Positions 15,743-24,435 of a stretch of 64,000 bases of DNA are shown piece after piece; position 1 is the first letter of the stretch; the number at the start of each line of letters is the position of its first letter. The position numbers and the translations under genes are program-made. The stretch covers positions 62,001-126,000 of the forward strand of contig CAZXOG010000004.1 of the NCBI GenBank assembly GCA_964642315.1, in the 5' to 3' direction. Source of the stretch: JAGVDM01 sp964642315. GTDB lineage: Bacteria > Patescibacteriota > Gracilibacteria > Peribacterales > Peribacteraceae. The notes below the pieces were generated by a model. The model ran no database searches. It saw nothing but the letters and a program-made list of their open reading frames with translations, and was not told the origin of the DNA.

Positions 15743-17260
15743 TCAGTGCCGGAACCCTCGCACGCCGGTGAGCACCATCGGAATTTTCAGGGTGTTGGCC
15801 TTTGCAATCACCTCTGCATCGCGGATTGAGCCGCCCGGTTGGATGATTGCCGCGATGCCATGTTTTGCCGCTTCCTCCACACTATCCGGGAACGGGAAGA
15901 ACGCGTCGCTCGCCATCACCGCTCCGTGCGCCTTCTCGCCGGCACGACGCGCAGCGATGATCGTGGAATCTACTCTGCTCGTCTGCCCGCAGCCGATGCC
16001 GACCGTCGTCTGCTCTCTGGCGAATACGATGGCGTTGCTCTTCGCGTGTTTCACCACCTTCCATGCGAAGAGCAGATCGGCGATCTGCCGCGCGTTCGGC
16101 TTCACGTCCGTTGCCACCGCGAGATCTCTCTCCGTCACGACTCTCCGGTCTTCGTTCTGCACCAGCATGCCGCCGAATGCCGTGCGGTACGTTGTCCGCT
16201 CTGCCCCCGCCGGCAAGCACGAAGCCTCGATCACCCGGATTTTCGGGCGCTTCGCAAGGAGCTCCATTGCGCCTGCCGCGTACGAAGGAGCGACGATGAG
16301 CTCGACGAAGATCTTCTGCTCCATGATTTTCTGCACGACAGAAGCCGTGCATTCGCGGTTGAGCGCAACAATTACGCCGAATGCGGAGAGCCTGTCCGCG
16401 TCGTAGCTGCGCTGGAACGCCTCGGCGATGTCCGTATCGCTCGCCACACCGCTGGGGTTCGCGTGCTTGATGCATGCGGCTGTGGGGTCCGGGAACTCAC
16501 ACACCAGATTCCACGCGCCATCGGCATCCAGGATATTCAGATAACTCAGCTGTTTCCCATCCTGCTGCAGCACCCTCCATGGGCGCGGCGAACCGACCAC
16601 GTCGTAGTACGCGCCCCACTGGTGCGGATTCTCGCCGTAGCGGAGCGCGATTCTGCCGTGGAGGAGCGCGCCGTCATACGTGCCGGCAGAGAGCGTCCGG
16701 GCGATTGCGGCATCGTATGCCGCGGTGCGCAGGAAGACTTTCTCCGCGAGCTCCGCCCGCAGCTCTGGCGTGGTGTCGCCGCGTTCGTGCAACTCCGCGA
16801 GGACGCGGCCGTAGTCTTCGGGATCGCAGATCACGGTGACCGACGCATGGTTCTTCGCAGCGCTCCGGAGCAGTGTCGGCCCGCCGATATCGATTTGCTC
16901 AATCAGTTCCGCGCGGGTCACTCCCTGCCTTTTCGCCGTCTTCTCGAAGGGGTACAGGTTCACGACGACGAGATCGATTGCCGCGATGTTCAAGTCTTCT
17001 GCCTGTTCCCGATCTCCTGCGTCGTCGCGCCGGAAGAGGATGCCGCCGGTGATCATAGGGTGCATCGTCTTCACCCGCCCGCCGAAACACTCGGGGAACC
17101 GCGTGATCTCCTCCACGGGAGTCACAGGAATTTTGGCTTCTGCAAGTGATTTTTGCGTCCCGCCTGTCGAGAGGATTTCATAGCCGATTTCTGTGAGCCC
17201 CCGGGCGAAATCCGCAACGCCAGTCTTGTCGGAAACGGAAATGAGGGCGCGCTTTGGCAT
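15743..17260 (-). CDS. purH: Bifunctional AICAR transformylase / IMP cyclohydrolase
   Basis: Catalyses the last two steps of de novo IMP synthesis. The MGS-like cyclohydrolase domain (ALISVSDKTGV, STGGTQKSL, RVKTMHPMITGGIL) occupies the first about 190 residues; the AICARFT domain follows with RYGENPHQ, IKHANPSGVA and the C-terminal AITSDAFFPF-type segment (ASDAFFPFPDS). Length about 505 is normal. The start ATG 17260 (MPKRALISV) is supported by a promoter just upstream and by the family N-terminus; the longer frame to 17359 is not. Divergent from the response-regulator gene. No other pur genes are in the window. Confidence 0.95.
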   Translation of the reverse strand: MPKRALISVSDKTGVADFARGLTEIGYEILSTGGTQKSLAEAKIPVTPVEEITRFPECFGGRVKTMHPMITGGILFRRDDAGDREQAEDLNIAAIDLVVVNLYPFEKTAKRQGVTRAELIEQIDIGGPTLLRSAAKNHASVTVICDPEDYGRVLAELHERGDTTPELRAELAEKVFLRTAAYDAAIARTLSAGTYDGALLHGRIALRYGENPHQWGAYYDVVGSPRPWRVLQQDGKQLSYLNILDADGAWNLVCEFPDPTAACIKHANPSGVASDTDIAEAFQRSYDADRLSAFGVIVALNRECTASVVQKIMEQKIFVELIVAPSYAAGAMELLAKRPKIRVIEASCLPAGAERTTYRTAFGGMLVQNEDRRVVTERDLAVATDVKPNARQIADLLFAWKVVKHAKSNAIVFAREQTTVGIGCGQTSRVDSTIIAARRAGEKAHGAVMASDAFFPFPDSVEEAAKHGIAAIIQPGGSIRDAEVIAKANTLKIPMVLTGVRGFRH

Positions 17261-17281
17261 CCGTTGGGGAGAGAGGGTGCC

Positions 17282-17311
17282 AGTGTAGACCTGCATCGTG
17301 GCGTTTGTCAG
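17282..17311 (-). promoter_or_regulatory. Promoter of purH
   Basis: Minus-strand CTGACA, 18 bases, TACACT, ending 21 bases before ATG 17260. It rules out the longer purH starts. Confidence 0.6.
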
Positions 17312-17343
17312 GGTTTTTTCTCGCAGGATTCCCCACACCAGGA

Positions 17344-17372
17344 TTGTCCATCCCCGCATTTTCTGCTACAAT
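17344..17372 (+). promoter_or_regulatory. Promoter of the response regulator-pilB-pilC operon
   Basis: TTGTCC, 17 bases, TACAAT, with about 25 bases to ATG 17398. The same TTGTCC/TACAAT pair occurs before zwf. Confidence 0.7.
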
Positions 17373-17397
17373 GTAGCGATACATCCATACACCACTC

Positions 17398-17793
17398 ATG
17401 CCAAAGGAAACCGCTTCCAGCAAGGCAAACGCCGCCAAGAAGATCCTCATCATCGAGGATGAACGGCCGCTTGCCCACGCGCTTGAGCTGAAGCTCGGCA
17501 GCAAGGGCTATGCGACAACGGTCGTCACGACGGGCGCCGACGCGATCCGTGTGCTGGAGAGTGGCAAATTCGACATCATTCTTCTCGATCTCATCATCCC
17601 GGGCATCGACGGTTTTGGGGTGCTGAAAACGCTGCGGGAGAAAAATGTGAAGACCCCTGTTGTGGTGCTCTCGAACCTCGGGCAGGCCGAAGACCAGGAA
17701 CGCGCGAAGGAGTACGGCGTCGCCAAGTACTGCGTGAAGTCGAATACCCCCCTTGCCGTCATCGTCGATACCGTCCATTCCATCCTTTCGTGA
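17398..17793 (+). CDS. Single-domain response regulator
   Basis: 131-residue CheY-like receiver with no output domain. Acidic pocket IIEDER near residue 18, phospho-acceptor Asp in ILLDLIIPG near 64, switch residue Ser in VVLSNL near 86 and Lys in YCVKSN near 109. It ends seven bases before pilB and is co-transcribed with pilB and pilC. A single-domain regulator in this position probably controls the pilus motor by protein contact rather than by DNA binding. The histidine kinase at 27.3 kb, the only one in the window, is the natural partner candidate. Confidence 0.9.
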   Translation: MPKETASSKANAAKKILIIEDERPLAHALELKLGSKGYATTVVTTGADAIRVLESGKFDIILLDLIIPGIDGFGVLKTLREKNVKTPVVVLSNLGQAEDQERAKEYGVAKYCVKSNTPLAVIVDTVHSILS

Positions 17794-17800
17794 TCCGCCC

Positions 17801-19573
17801 ATGCCTGTTGCCGACACACAACTCAAAGAAATTCTCCTCAAGCTGCACTACCTCTCCGAGGAGGATATTGATCGTGCCGAGCAGGAGGCGAAAGAGCGCG
17901 GCATCACCCTAAAACAGGCGCTGCTCGAACTCGAACTCCTCACGGAGGATCTCTACGAGAATGCCATTGCCGAACACTACGGGCTCCCGTACTTCGATCC
18001 GGAGAAAACGGAGGTGGTTCCCGATGTCGTTTCGACGCTCCCCGAGCAAATCGCCCGCGCATTTTCCTGCGCTGTCGTGCAGCGGCCTGGTGCGTCCAAA
18101 GCTGTTGTGGCGACCTCCGATCCCAGTAATCCCGCGCTCGAAGAAGCCGTGCGGCTCAATCTCGATCAGCAGGAGGCGGTGTTTCCTTCCGAGGCGAAGG
18201 AGAAGGAGAAAGGGCGCAAAAAGGGCGAACGCACCCGCTTCGGTGGAACGCTCACGTGGGTCTATGCGAGTCAGGCCGTCATCGAGCGGCTCATGGGGAA
18301 CTACCGCAAGCCCCTCGAAACGCGTTTTCAACAGATTATCGAGAAGCAGAAGAAAGTCGCGCCGGAAATCCTGCAGGAAATCTTCGACGATGCTATCCAG
18401 CTCAACGCATCCGATATCCACTTCGAGCCGCAGGAGAACATGGTGGTCGTGCGGTTCCGCGTCGACGGCGTGCTCCACGAGGCGGGCCGCATTCCTAAGG
18501 AGTATTACGAGGGCGTGCTCAACCGAATCAAGATCGCGGGGAATATGCACATCGATGAGCACTTTGCCGCGCAGGACGGCGCCATCCGATACAAGGCGCC
18601 ATCCGGCATGAAGGTGGATATGCGCGTCTCCATTGTGCCGGTTGTCGACGGAGAGAAGGCGGTGCTCCGTCTCCTTTCCGAATACGTCCGCAAGCTGACG
18701 CTCGCGACTCTCGGCTTCTCCGACGAGAACCGGCAGGTTCTGGAGCGGGCAGCCCACAAGCCGTTTGGAATGGTCCTCACTGTTGGGCCAACAGGGTCAG
18801 GGAAATCCACAACTCTCTATGCGCTTCTCAAGATCCGCAATAAGACCGACGTGAACATTTCCACAGTGGAAGATCCGGTGGAGTACAAGATCCCGGGGAT
18901 CAACCACATCCAGAAGAATGACGAAACCAATCTCACGTTCGCCAATGGCCTGCGCGCCCTCATGCGTCAGGACCCGGATATCATGCTCGTCGGGGAAATC
19001 CGCGATGCCGAGACCGCGGATATCTCAGTGAACGCGGCACTCACGGGGCACCTGCTCTTTTCCACGCTGCACGCGAACACCGCAGCGACAGCCATTCCGC
19101 GTCTCCTCGAAATGGGGGTGGAACCGTTTCTCCTGGCTTCCACCTTGGAAGTGGTTATTGGCCAGCGTCTCGTGCGGCGCGTGTGCGCGAAATGCCGGTA
19201 CAGCTACGCCGTGACAACGGAAGAGGCGCACAAGCTCTTCCCACAAGCCAAACATTTCTTCACCGGCCACGAGAAACTCCGGTTCTTCAAAGGCAAGGGG
19301 TGTCCCTCGTGCGGCGGTACCGGATACAGCGGGCGCATCGCAATCCATGAGCTGCTTGTCATGTCACGCGGGGTGCAGGAACTCATCATCAAACGTGCAA
19401 CGAGCAACGACGTCGAGCAGCTCGCCAGGCGGCAGGGCATGCGACTGATGTTCGAAGACGGCCTCGAGAAAGTCCGGCAGGGATTCACCACTCTGGACGA
19501 ACTCATGCGCGTTGCATCGCCTCCAGAAGACATTATCAAGCCGGATTTCCGCAAGAAGCATGGCAAGGAGTAA
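17801..19573 (+). CDS. pilB: Type IV pilus assembly ATPase
   Basis: Hexameric cytosolic motor of pilus extension; about 590 residues. N-terminal MshEN/GspE-N region, then the ATPase core: Walker A GPTGSGKSTTLYA near residue 330, Asp box TVEDPVEY, Walker B LVGEIRDAETAD, His box STLHAN, and a zinc-binding four-Cys motif (CAKC ... CPSCGGTGY). The presence of the tetracysteine favours PilB/GspE over the retraction ATPase PilT. A Lys/Glu insert (EAKEKEKGRKKGERT) lies near 128-145. ATG 17801 is chosen because it directly follows the regulator stop and gives the family N-terminus. No PilT is seen in the window. Confidence 0.95.
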   Translation: MPVADTQLKEILLKLHYLSEEDIDRAEQEAKERGITLKQALLELELLTEDLYENAIAEHYGLPYFDPEKTEVVPDVVSTLPEQIARAFSCAVVQRPGASKAVVATSDPSNPALEEAVRLNLDQQEAVFPSEAKEKEKGRKKGERTRFGGTLTWVYASQAVIERLMGNYRKPLETRFQQIIEKQKKVAPEILQEIFDDAIQLNASDIHFEPQENMVVVRFRVDGVLHEAGRIPKEYYEGVLNRIKIAGNMHIDEHFAAQDGAIRYKAPSGMKVDMRVSIVPVVDGEKAVLRLLSEYVRKLTLATLGFSDENRQVLERAAHKPFGMVLTVGPTGSGKSTTLYALLKIRNKTDVNISTVEDPVEYKIPGINHIQKNDETNLTFANGLRALMRQDPDIMLVGEIRDAETADISVNAALTGHLLFSTLHANTAATAIPRLLEMGVEPFLLASTLEVVIGQRLVRRVCAKCRYSYAVTTEEAHKLFPQAKHFFTGHEKLRFFKGKGCPSCGGTGYSGRIAIHELLVMSRGVQELIIKRATSNDVEQLARRQGMRLMFEDGLEKVRQGFTTLDELMRVASPPEDIIKPDFRKKHGKE

Positions 19574-21569
19574 TGCCAGCCAGCGTAGGCGTCTGTCATT
19601 GCCTGCCCCACAGGTGCGCGCACCGCAGGGAATTTTCCGGCAGATCATCGCGTTCTTCCTCCCGCGGATTGAACCGCCGAGGCGCCCTGTAGCAGTTCTC
19701 CGGCCTGTTCGTGCGAAGCATGTGCGGACGGTGGCGCGGCGCCCCCGCCTCGTTCGCGTGCGCCGGAGTGCCAAACGGGCCCCGGCACCGCGGGCACGGC
19801 AGCGGCAGGTGAAAGCGACCATGCAGAATGTCGCAGTGCGTGTGCCCGCCGAGCCGCAGCGGATTCCGCTCTGGCAGCGGATGAAACTCGGTGCGATTGC
19901 CGAACGGTTGCGCAGGCGAGCTCCGGACGCCCACCGTGTTCCAGCGATCAGCGAGGAGGATAAACACGGACTCCTCGATATCGGAACCGAAGACGTGCCC
20001 TCCGTGCCGGCCAAGGAACCAATGCTGCAGGCCGATGCGGTCAGCGCAGAAACGCGGCAGGAACAGAAGCCCGGGAAATCCTCTCCTGCCACTCGTCCTG
20101 AGCATGCAGGCGGTCTGCATATCGAATTCACCGATACTGTTCCTGTTTCACAGCAGGACGAACAGGCACTCAAATCACAGGTGCAGGAAGAAGGATTCCT
20201 CGAACTCGTTTCCGAGAAGAAACAGACCGTGGATGGAGCGGCAATGCAGGGGAAACGCCGCAAGGGGAAAGAACTCGCCGGGGCGGAGGAACTGGCCCCG
20301 GGGGAACAGGCAAAACGTGCCAAGGAACAAATGAAGCGCGAGAAGGAGGAAGAGCGTCGGTGGAGCGAAGAGGCGAAGCGCAGAGAGAAGGCGCTCAAGG
20401 AGGAGCAGAAGAAGAAGCCCGAGAAATCCGCTGCGGCGGATCACGCGCCGTACGCGTACAAGCTGCCCACCCCGAAGAAGCTCAATCCATTGCAGGCGTT
20501 CTGGGTGGCCTTGAACACATTCGGTCTCGACAAAGAGCGCCTGGCGTTCATCGACAATCTCGCAACGATGATGGATGCGGGTCTTCCGCTCCTCGACGCG
20601 ATCAAGGTGCTTGAGCACGAATCGCGCAAGCGGCCGATGCGCAGCATCCTCGGGAAGATCGTCGTCGCAGTGGAAATGGGCAGCCCGCTCTGGCGGGCGA
20701 TGGAGGGCCAGTACTTCTTCACGCAGCAGCAAGTGGCTATGGTGCGTGTCGGCGAGGAGTCCGGCAGTCTTGCGGAGAATCTCCGATATCTTGCCGAACA
20801 GGAAGAGAAGGATCGCGCACTCCGCAGCAAGGTGAAGACCGCAATGATTTATCCCGCGATCGTCCTCGTGATGCTCACGACGATTGTCTTCGGGCTCGGG
20901 CTCTTCGTGCTCCCGAACCTTGTGCAGGTGATCCAGTCGCTCGGGGTGCCGCTGCCGCTCACCACGCGCATCATCATCTGGGTGGCGAACACATTCTCGG
21001 CGCACAGTCGCGGAATCATCGTCGGCTTCGTCGCGAGTCTCATCGCATTTGTGCTCCTCACGAAATACACCCCATTCCGGATCATCGTGGAATGGGTGCT
21101 CTACCACATCCCGGGCGTTGGCACGCTCATCAGCGAAGCAACGCTCTCTCGCTTCGGTGTGGTCATGGGTGGGTTGCTGCGCGCCGGCGTGCCGATCACA
21201 GAGGCGCTGGAATCTCTCGCGAAAGCCACAGGGCTTCGCAGATACCACTCGTTCTACATGCATCTTCTCGAGCGTGTGCAGCTCGGCGATTCCTTCGCGA
21301 CGAGTTTTGAGAAGATCCGCGGAACCAACAGGTGTTTTCCGGTGTCCATGCAGCAGCTCATCATCACCGGCGAACAATCCGGGTCTCTCACGAAGATCAT
21401 GCTGAAGATTGCGGAGATTCACGAGAGGCGTGCGTCAGAAGTGGCGGAAAAACTTCCCGTGATCATCGAGCCGATGCTCCTTATCTTCATGGGGAGCCTC
21501 GTTGCCGCCATCGCGCTCGGCGTGCTCGCGCCGATCTATAGCGTGGTGGGGAACATCGGGAACGCGTAG
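19560..21569 (+). CDS. pilC: Type IV pilus platform protein PilC with long charged N-terminal extension
   Basis: Inner-membrane platform protein. The C-terminal half (about 325-669) contains two T2SSF domains: FIDNLATMMDAGLPLLDAI, then a membrane helix region, LSRFGVVMGGLLRAGVPI, and a last membrane helix. The first about 310 residues are not part of the family: an Arg-rich stretch with many RR/VR pairs near 30-90, an acidic middle, and a long Lys/Glu helix-former near 240-300. Total 669 residues compared with about 400 usually. Start ATG 19560 overlaps the pilB stop by 14 bases. Later in-frame Met residues could start a shorter form. Confidence 0.92.
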   Translation: MARSNASQRRRLSLPAPQVRAPQGIFRQIIAFFLPRIEPPRRPVAVLRPVRAKHVRTVARRPRLVRVRRSAKRAPAPRARQRQVKATMQNVAVRVPAEPQRIPLWQRMKLGAIAERLRRRAPDAHRVPAISEEDKHGLLDIGTEDVPSVPAKEPMLQADAVSAETRQEQKPGKSSPATRPEHAGGLHIEFTDTVPVSQQDEQALKSQVQEEGFLELVSEKKQTVDGAAMQGKRRKGKELAGAEELAPGEQAKRAKEQMKREKEEERRWSEEAKRREKALKEEQKKKPEKSAAADHAPYAYKLPTPKKLNPLQAFWVALNTFGLDKERLAFIDNLATMMDAGLPLLDAIKVLEHESRKRPMRSILGKIVVAVEMGSPLWRAMEGQYFFTQQQVAMVRVGEESGSLAENLRYLAEQEEKDRALRSKVKTAMIYPAIVLVMLTTIVFGLGLFVLPNLVQVIQSLGVPLPLTTRIIIWVANTFSAHSRGIIVGFVASLIAFVLLTKYTPFRIIVEWVLYHIPGVGTLISEATLSRFGVVMGGLLRAGVPITEALESLAKATGLRRYHSFYMHLLERVQLGDSFATSFEKIRGTNRCFPVSMQQLIITGEQSGSLTKIMLKIAEIHERRASEVAEKLPVIIEPMLLIFMGSLVAAIALGVLAPIYSVVGNIGNA

Positions 21570-21607
21570 TGGAAGCCCGGAAATATGTTCTGGAACCAAT
21601 CGGGCAT

Positions 21608-21637
21608 TTGTGGGTGTTCCACGGCTTTTGGTAAAAT
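21608..21637 (+). promoter_or_regulatory. Promoter of the pseudopilin genes
   Basis: TTGTGG, 18 bases, TAAAAT with TGG directly before the -10 box (extended -10). TGGAAC and GTTCCA flank the -35 region as an inverted repeat. Confidence 0.55.
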
Positions 21638-21661
21638 TTCCAAACTTCCCCTCCTCCTCAC

Positions 21662-22897
21662 ATGGCACGACGTGCTCTGCGTTCCGGGTTCACGGCAATC
21701 GAACTTCTCCTCACCCTTGGGCTCATCACCGTGTCCGCAGGAATGGCGGTGCCGGTGTATCGGCAATACCTCATTCGCAGCGATCTGGAGATCGCCCGGC
21801 AGAATATCTCGCAGGGCATTCAGCGCGCGAAATTCCTCTCGCAGGTTGCCATGAACGACTCCTCATGGGGATTTTCTACCGATGCGCTCCCCGGCCGGGG
21901 CGTGCTCTTCATGGGCGATTCCTACGCCACCCGCAATGCCGAATTCGACGAGGAATACTCCATTCCGCAGACCATCGCGATCTCGGGTCTTTCCGAGGTG
22001 AGCTTCAGCAAAATTACCGGGCGCCCGGAAGAAACGGGGACCATCGTTCTCACAGCATTGAACGGCGAGCAGAGGATGATCGCCGTGAGCGTGGGCGACG
22101 ATGGGACGGTGAGCATCCCGGAAGACTGGATGGAAATCTGTGTGGATCCGTACGGGGAAAATCCACGGACGGTCCGCGTGCCGGATTCTCTGTGGGAGTA
22201 CTACGAGGGGCAGGGGGCGCAGATCGGCGCATGTGGCAGTGTGCCGGAAGCAGATGATGACGATGCAGACGACGATGCAGACGACGACGCGGACGACGAC
22301 GATGATGGTGGGGACGCAGATTTTGTGATCGACGGCGACACGGTTGTGCCAAACCAGAATTTCACCTGCGAACTCAAGGTACTCGGTGCGGCCATCACTT
22401 CCGGCGGGTCGCACGTCCCCGTGACGCTGCAGGCGAAATTCGGCGGCGTATGGGTGGATGCATTCGGTCCTTGGAACATGGCGGTGGATGCAGATGTGAA
22501 TGACGGGCAGCAGCACACGTACGATTGCACGAACATCTACACGGCAGGTACGCAGATCGAAGTGCGCGCGCAGTCGTGGCAGAAGAAGAGCTGGTGGTAC
22601 AGCGGGGCGAGTAACACGCACTGGAACGTCATCATGATGCACAACACGAACAATGAACCGGGGAACGATCACATCTGGGTCCTCCGGGATGGAGATCCGG
22701 TTCCCGACGTTCCGGGGATGAGCAGCCAGGCATCCATCGAGGATTTCGTGAGCGATTACGTCAATCTGCAGACCGGTCTCATGCAGATGGGGCCTGGGCA
22801 GGCGGTGTACCTCTTCGAGCTGGGGACCAACGATCTCAACAGTTCCGCAGCGGATTTCCAAGATCTTGTCCTGCTCCTCACACTCAGGGGCGCGTGA
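21662..22897 (+). CDS. FimT/GspH-like pseudopilin with Asp-rich linker and C-terminal domain
   Basis: 411 residues. Type IV leader site GFTAIE at residues 9-14, then a hydrophobic helix and a GspH/FimT-like globular part to about 195. A linker of almost only Asp and Ala (positions about 198-218) follows, encoded by a GAC/GAT/GCA repeat. The last about 190 residues form an unrecognised beta-rich domain with many Trp residues. The Asp run could bind calcium or act as a spacer. Expected to be processed by the prepilin peptidase and to sit in or at the tip of the pilus. First gene of the pseudopilin run. Confidence 0.85.
   Translation: MARRALRSGFTAIELLLTLGLITVSAGMAVPVYRQYLIRSDLEIARQNISQGIQRAKFLSQVAMNDSSWGFSTDALPGRGVLFMGDSYATRNAEFDEEYSIPQTIAISGLSEVSFSKITGRPEETGTIVLTALNGEQRMIAVSVGDDGTVSIPEDWMEICVDPYGENPRTVRVPDSLWEYYEGQGAQIGACGSVPEADDDDADDDADDDADDDDDGGDADFVIDGDTVVPNQNFTCELKVLGAAITSGGSHVPVTLQAKFGGVWVDAFGPWNMAVDADVNDGQQHTYDCTNIYTAGTQIEVRAQSWQKKSWWYSGASNTHWNVIMMHNTNNEPGNDHIWVLRDGDPVPDVPGMSSQASIEDFVSDYVNLQTGLMQMGPGQAVYLFELGTNDLNSSAADFQDLVLLLTLRGA
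22252..22312 (+). repeat. GAC/GAT/GCA triplet repeat encoding an Asp/Ala tract
   Basis: About 20 codons of GAT, GAC and GCA in the pattern DDDDA/DDDA. Such in-frame triplet runs can change length by slippage without breaking the frame. Confidence 0.85.
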
Positions 22898-22941
22898 GCG
22901 CATGTTCCTCCGCAGGCTGATTCTCCAGTACAATGCATCCC

Positions 22942-24435
22942 ATGCTGCAGAACATGCTGCAGGCATGGCGGAAAGCCTCCGTTCGGCAGCGGCGTGGGTC
23001 GCTGCTCGTTGAGGCGATGCTTGGCATCGTGCTCTTCGGCGTTTTTGCGACTGCCACTTTCCTCACGCTGCTCACGGGGCAGGAGAGCTCGCAGGAAGGG
23101 GCGGACCGCATCCGCGGCGTGCACTTCACCGAACAGGCGCTGGAAGTCGCCAAGGCGATCCGTGACCGCGATTTCGCCGATATCGCCGTAGAGGGGCAAC
23201 ACGGTTTTACCCTGGATGAAGCCGGTGAGTGGGTGCTCTCCGGCTCGTCCATCGAACGGTACGGGTATACGACGTCGCTGTTTATCCATGTCATCGCCGA
23301 TGACAAAATCCGCGCCGCAGCGCGGTCAACGTGGAAGCACGGGTACCACCGGTCGGGTGCGACGGTGCTTTCCACCGAACTCACCGATTGGCGGAGCAGA
23401 TCAGCAGGCGTTGGCGACTGGTCTAACCCATCGCAGGCAGCGGAGCTCATCGTCACGGGGCCGCCGTACCTCGGTGGCATCGCCGTTGCCGGTGACTATG
23501 CGTTCGTGACGAGCGCGGCGGATGGTGCGGGTCTCTACGTCTTCGATGTCTCAGACGAGAACGCGCCCTTCCGCGTTTCCACGGATTTCGCGCTGCCCGG
23601 AGGGGCGCAAAGTCCTCTGGTGTACAACGACACGTTGTACCTCGTGGCAAGCGAAGCAGGCGATGAAATTCTCGCGTACGACGTGTCCGATCCGGTGTCA
23701 CTCAATGCGGCCACGGTCCCTATTGCCAGTTATGACATCCCGGGCGGGACGAACCGCGGCACGGCGCTTGCGCGCAAGGGCACAACGCTCCTCGCAGGAG
23801 CCCTGGGAGATGCCGATGAGAGCGAGTTCTATGCGCTGGACATCAGCAACCCGGCGCAGATCATGCTTACCGGAGAGTTCAACATTGCCGAGAACCCGAC
23901 GGTGAACGATGTGTACGTTTCCGGGATTTTTGCGTATCTCGCCACAGCCTCCGATATCCACGAGATCACCATTATCGATGTTTCCGATCCGGCAGCTATG
24001 CAATTGCATGCGGCGTACAACGCGCTCGATGCTCATGATGGCATGGCGGTGCGCTCGTCCGGAACGGGTTTCTACTTGGGGAGAGCCGCGGGCGCCGCCA
24101 TCGATGAATACCTGCTCATCACGGGTTCCGGCGGCGTGCCCAGCACGAATCCGCTGAATACGTACGGGGCGGATCTCGGCGCTGCGGGGGAGGGGGCTGT
24201 GAATGCCATGGCCGTAGATACGCTCGGTTGCTACGCGTTCCTTGCGACTGACTACACGTACAAGGAAATGCAGGTGCGCAGCGCGCGGTACAAAACCATT
24301 CCCGAGGAGGCGTACATAGATCTCGCGAGCGATGCCCGGGGCGTGTTCTACGATATGATGACCGACCGGCTGTACGTTTCCACGAATACGGGTTTCCTCA
24401 TCTTCACGCCCGGAACGGGCGGCGATTGCCTATGA
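22942..24435 (+). CDS. PilV-like pseudopilin fused to a LVIVD-type propeller
   Basis: About 497 residues. A short basic N-terminus and GSLLVEAMLGIVLFG form a type IV leader and hydrophobic helix. The globular part from about 150 on carries repeated units such as AGLYVFDVSDENAPF, EILAYDVSDPVSL, EFYALDISNPAQI and EITIIDVSDPAAM. These match the LVIVD repeat, which forms beta-propellers on cell surfaces. A propeller carried by a minor pilin is probably a tip adhesin. ATG 22942 is preferred because TACAAT (22929-22934) overlaps the other ATG at 22933. The stop overlaps the next start by four bases. Confidence 0.85.
   Translation: MLQNMLQAWRKASVRQRRGSLLVEAMLGIVLFGVFATATFLTLLTGQESSQEGADRIRGVHFTEQALEVAKAIRDRDFADIAVEGQHGFTLDEAGEWVLSGSSIERYGYTTSLFIHVIADDKIRAAARSTWKHGYHRSGATVLSTELTDWRSRSAGVGDWSNPSQAAELIVTGPPYLGGIAVAGDYAFVTSAADGAGLYVFDVSDENAPFRVSTDFALPGGAQSPLVYNDTLYLVASEAGDEILAYDVSDPVSLNAATVPIASYDIPGGTNRGTALARKGTTLLAGALGDADESEFYALDISNPAQIMLTGEFNIAENPTVNDVYVSGIFAYLATASDIHEITIIDVSDPAAMQLHAAYNALDAHDGMAVRSSGTGFYLGRAAGAAIDEYLLITGSGGVPSTNPLNTYGADLGAAGEGAVNAMAVDTLGCYAFLATDYTYKEMQVRSARYKTIPEEAYIDLASDARGVFYDMMTDRLYVSTNTGFLIFTPGTGGDCL

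Noticed and set aside
15839..17149. 436-residue plus-strand open frame
   Set aside because: Antisense to purH, which has full-length family motifs.
20175..21422. 415-residue minus-strand open frame
   Set aside because: Antisense shadow of pilC; composition rich in His/Arg/Glu without any family pattern.
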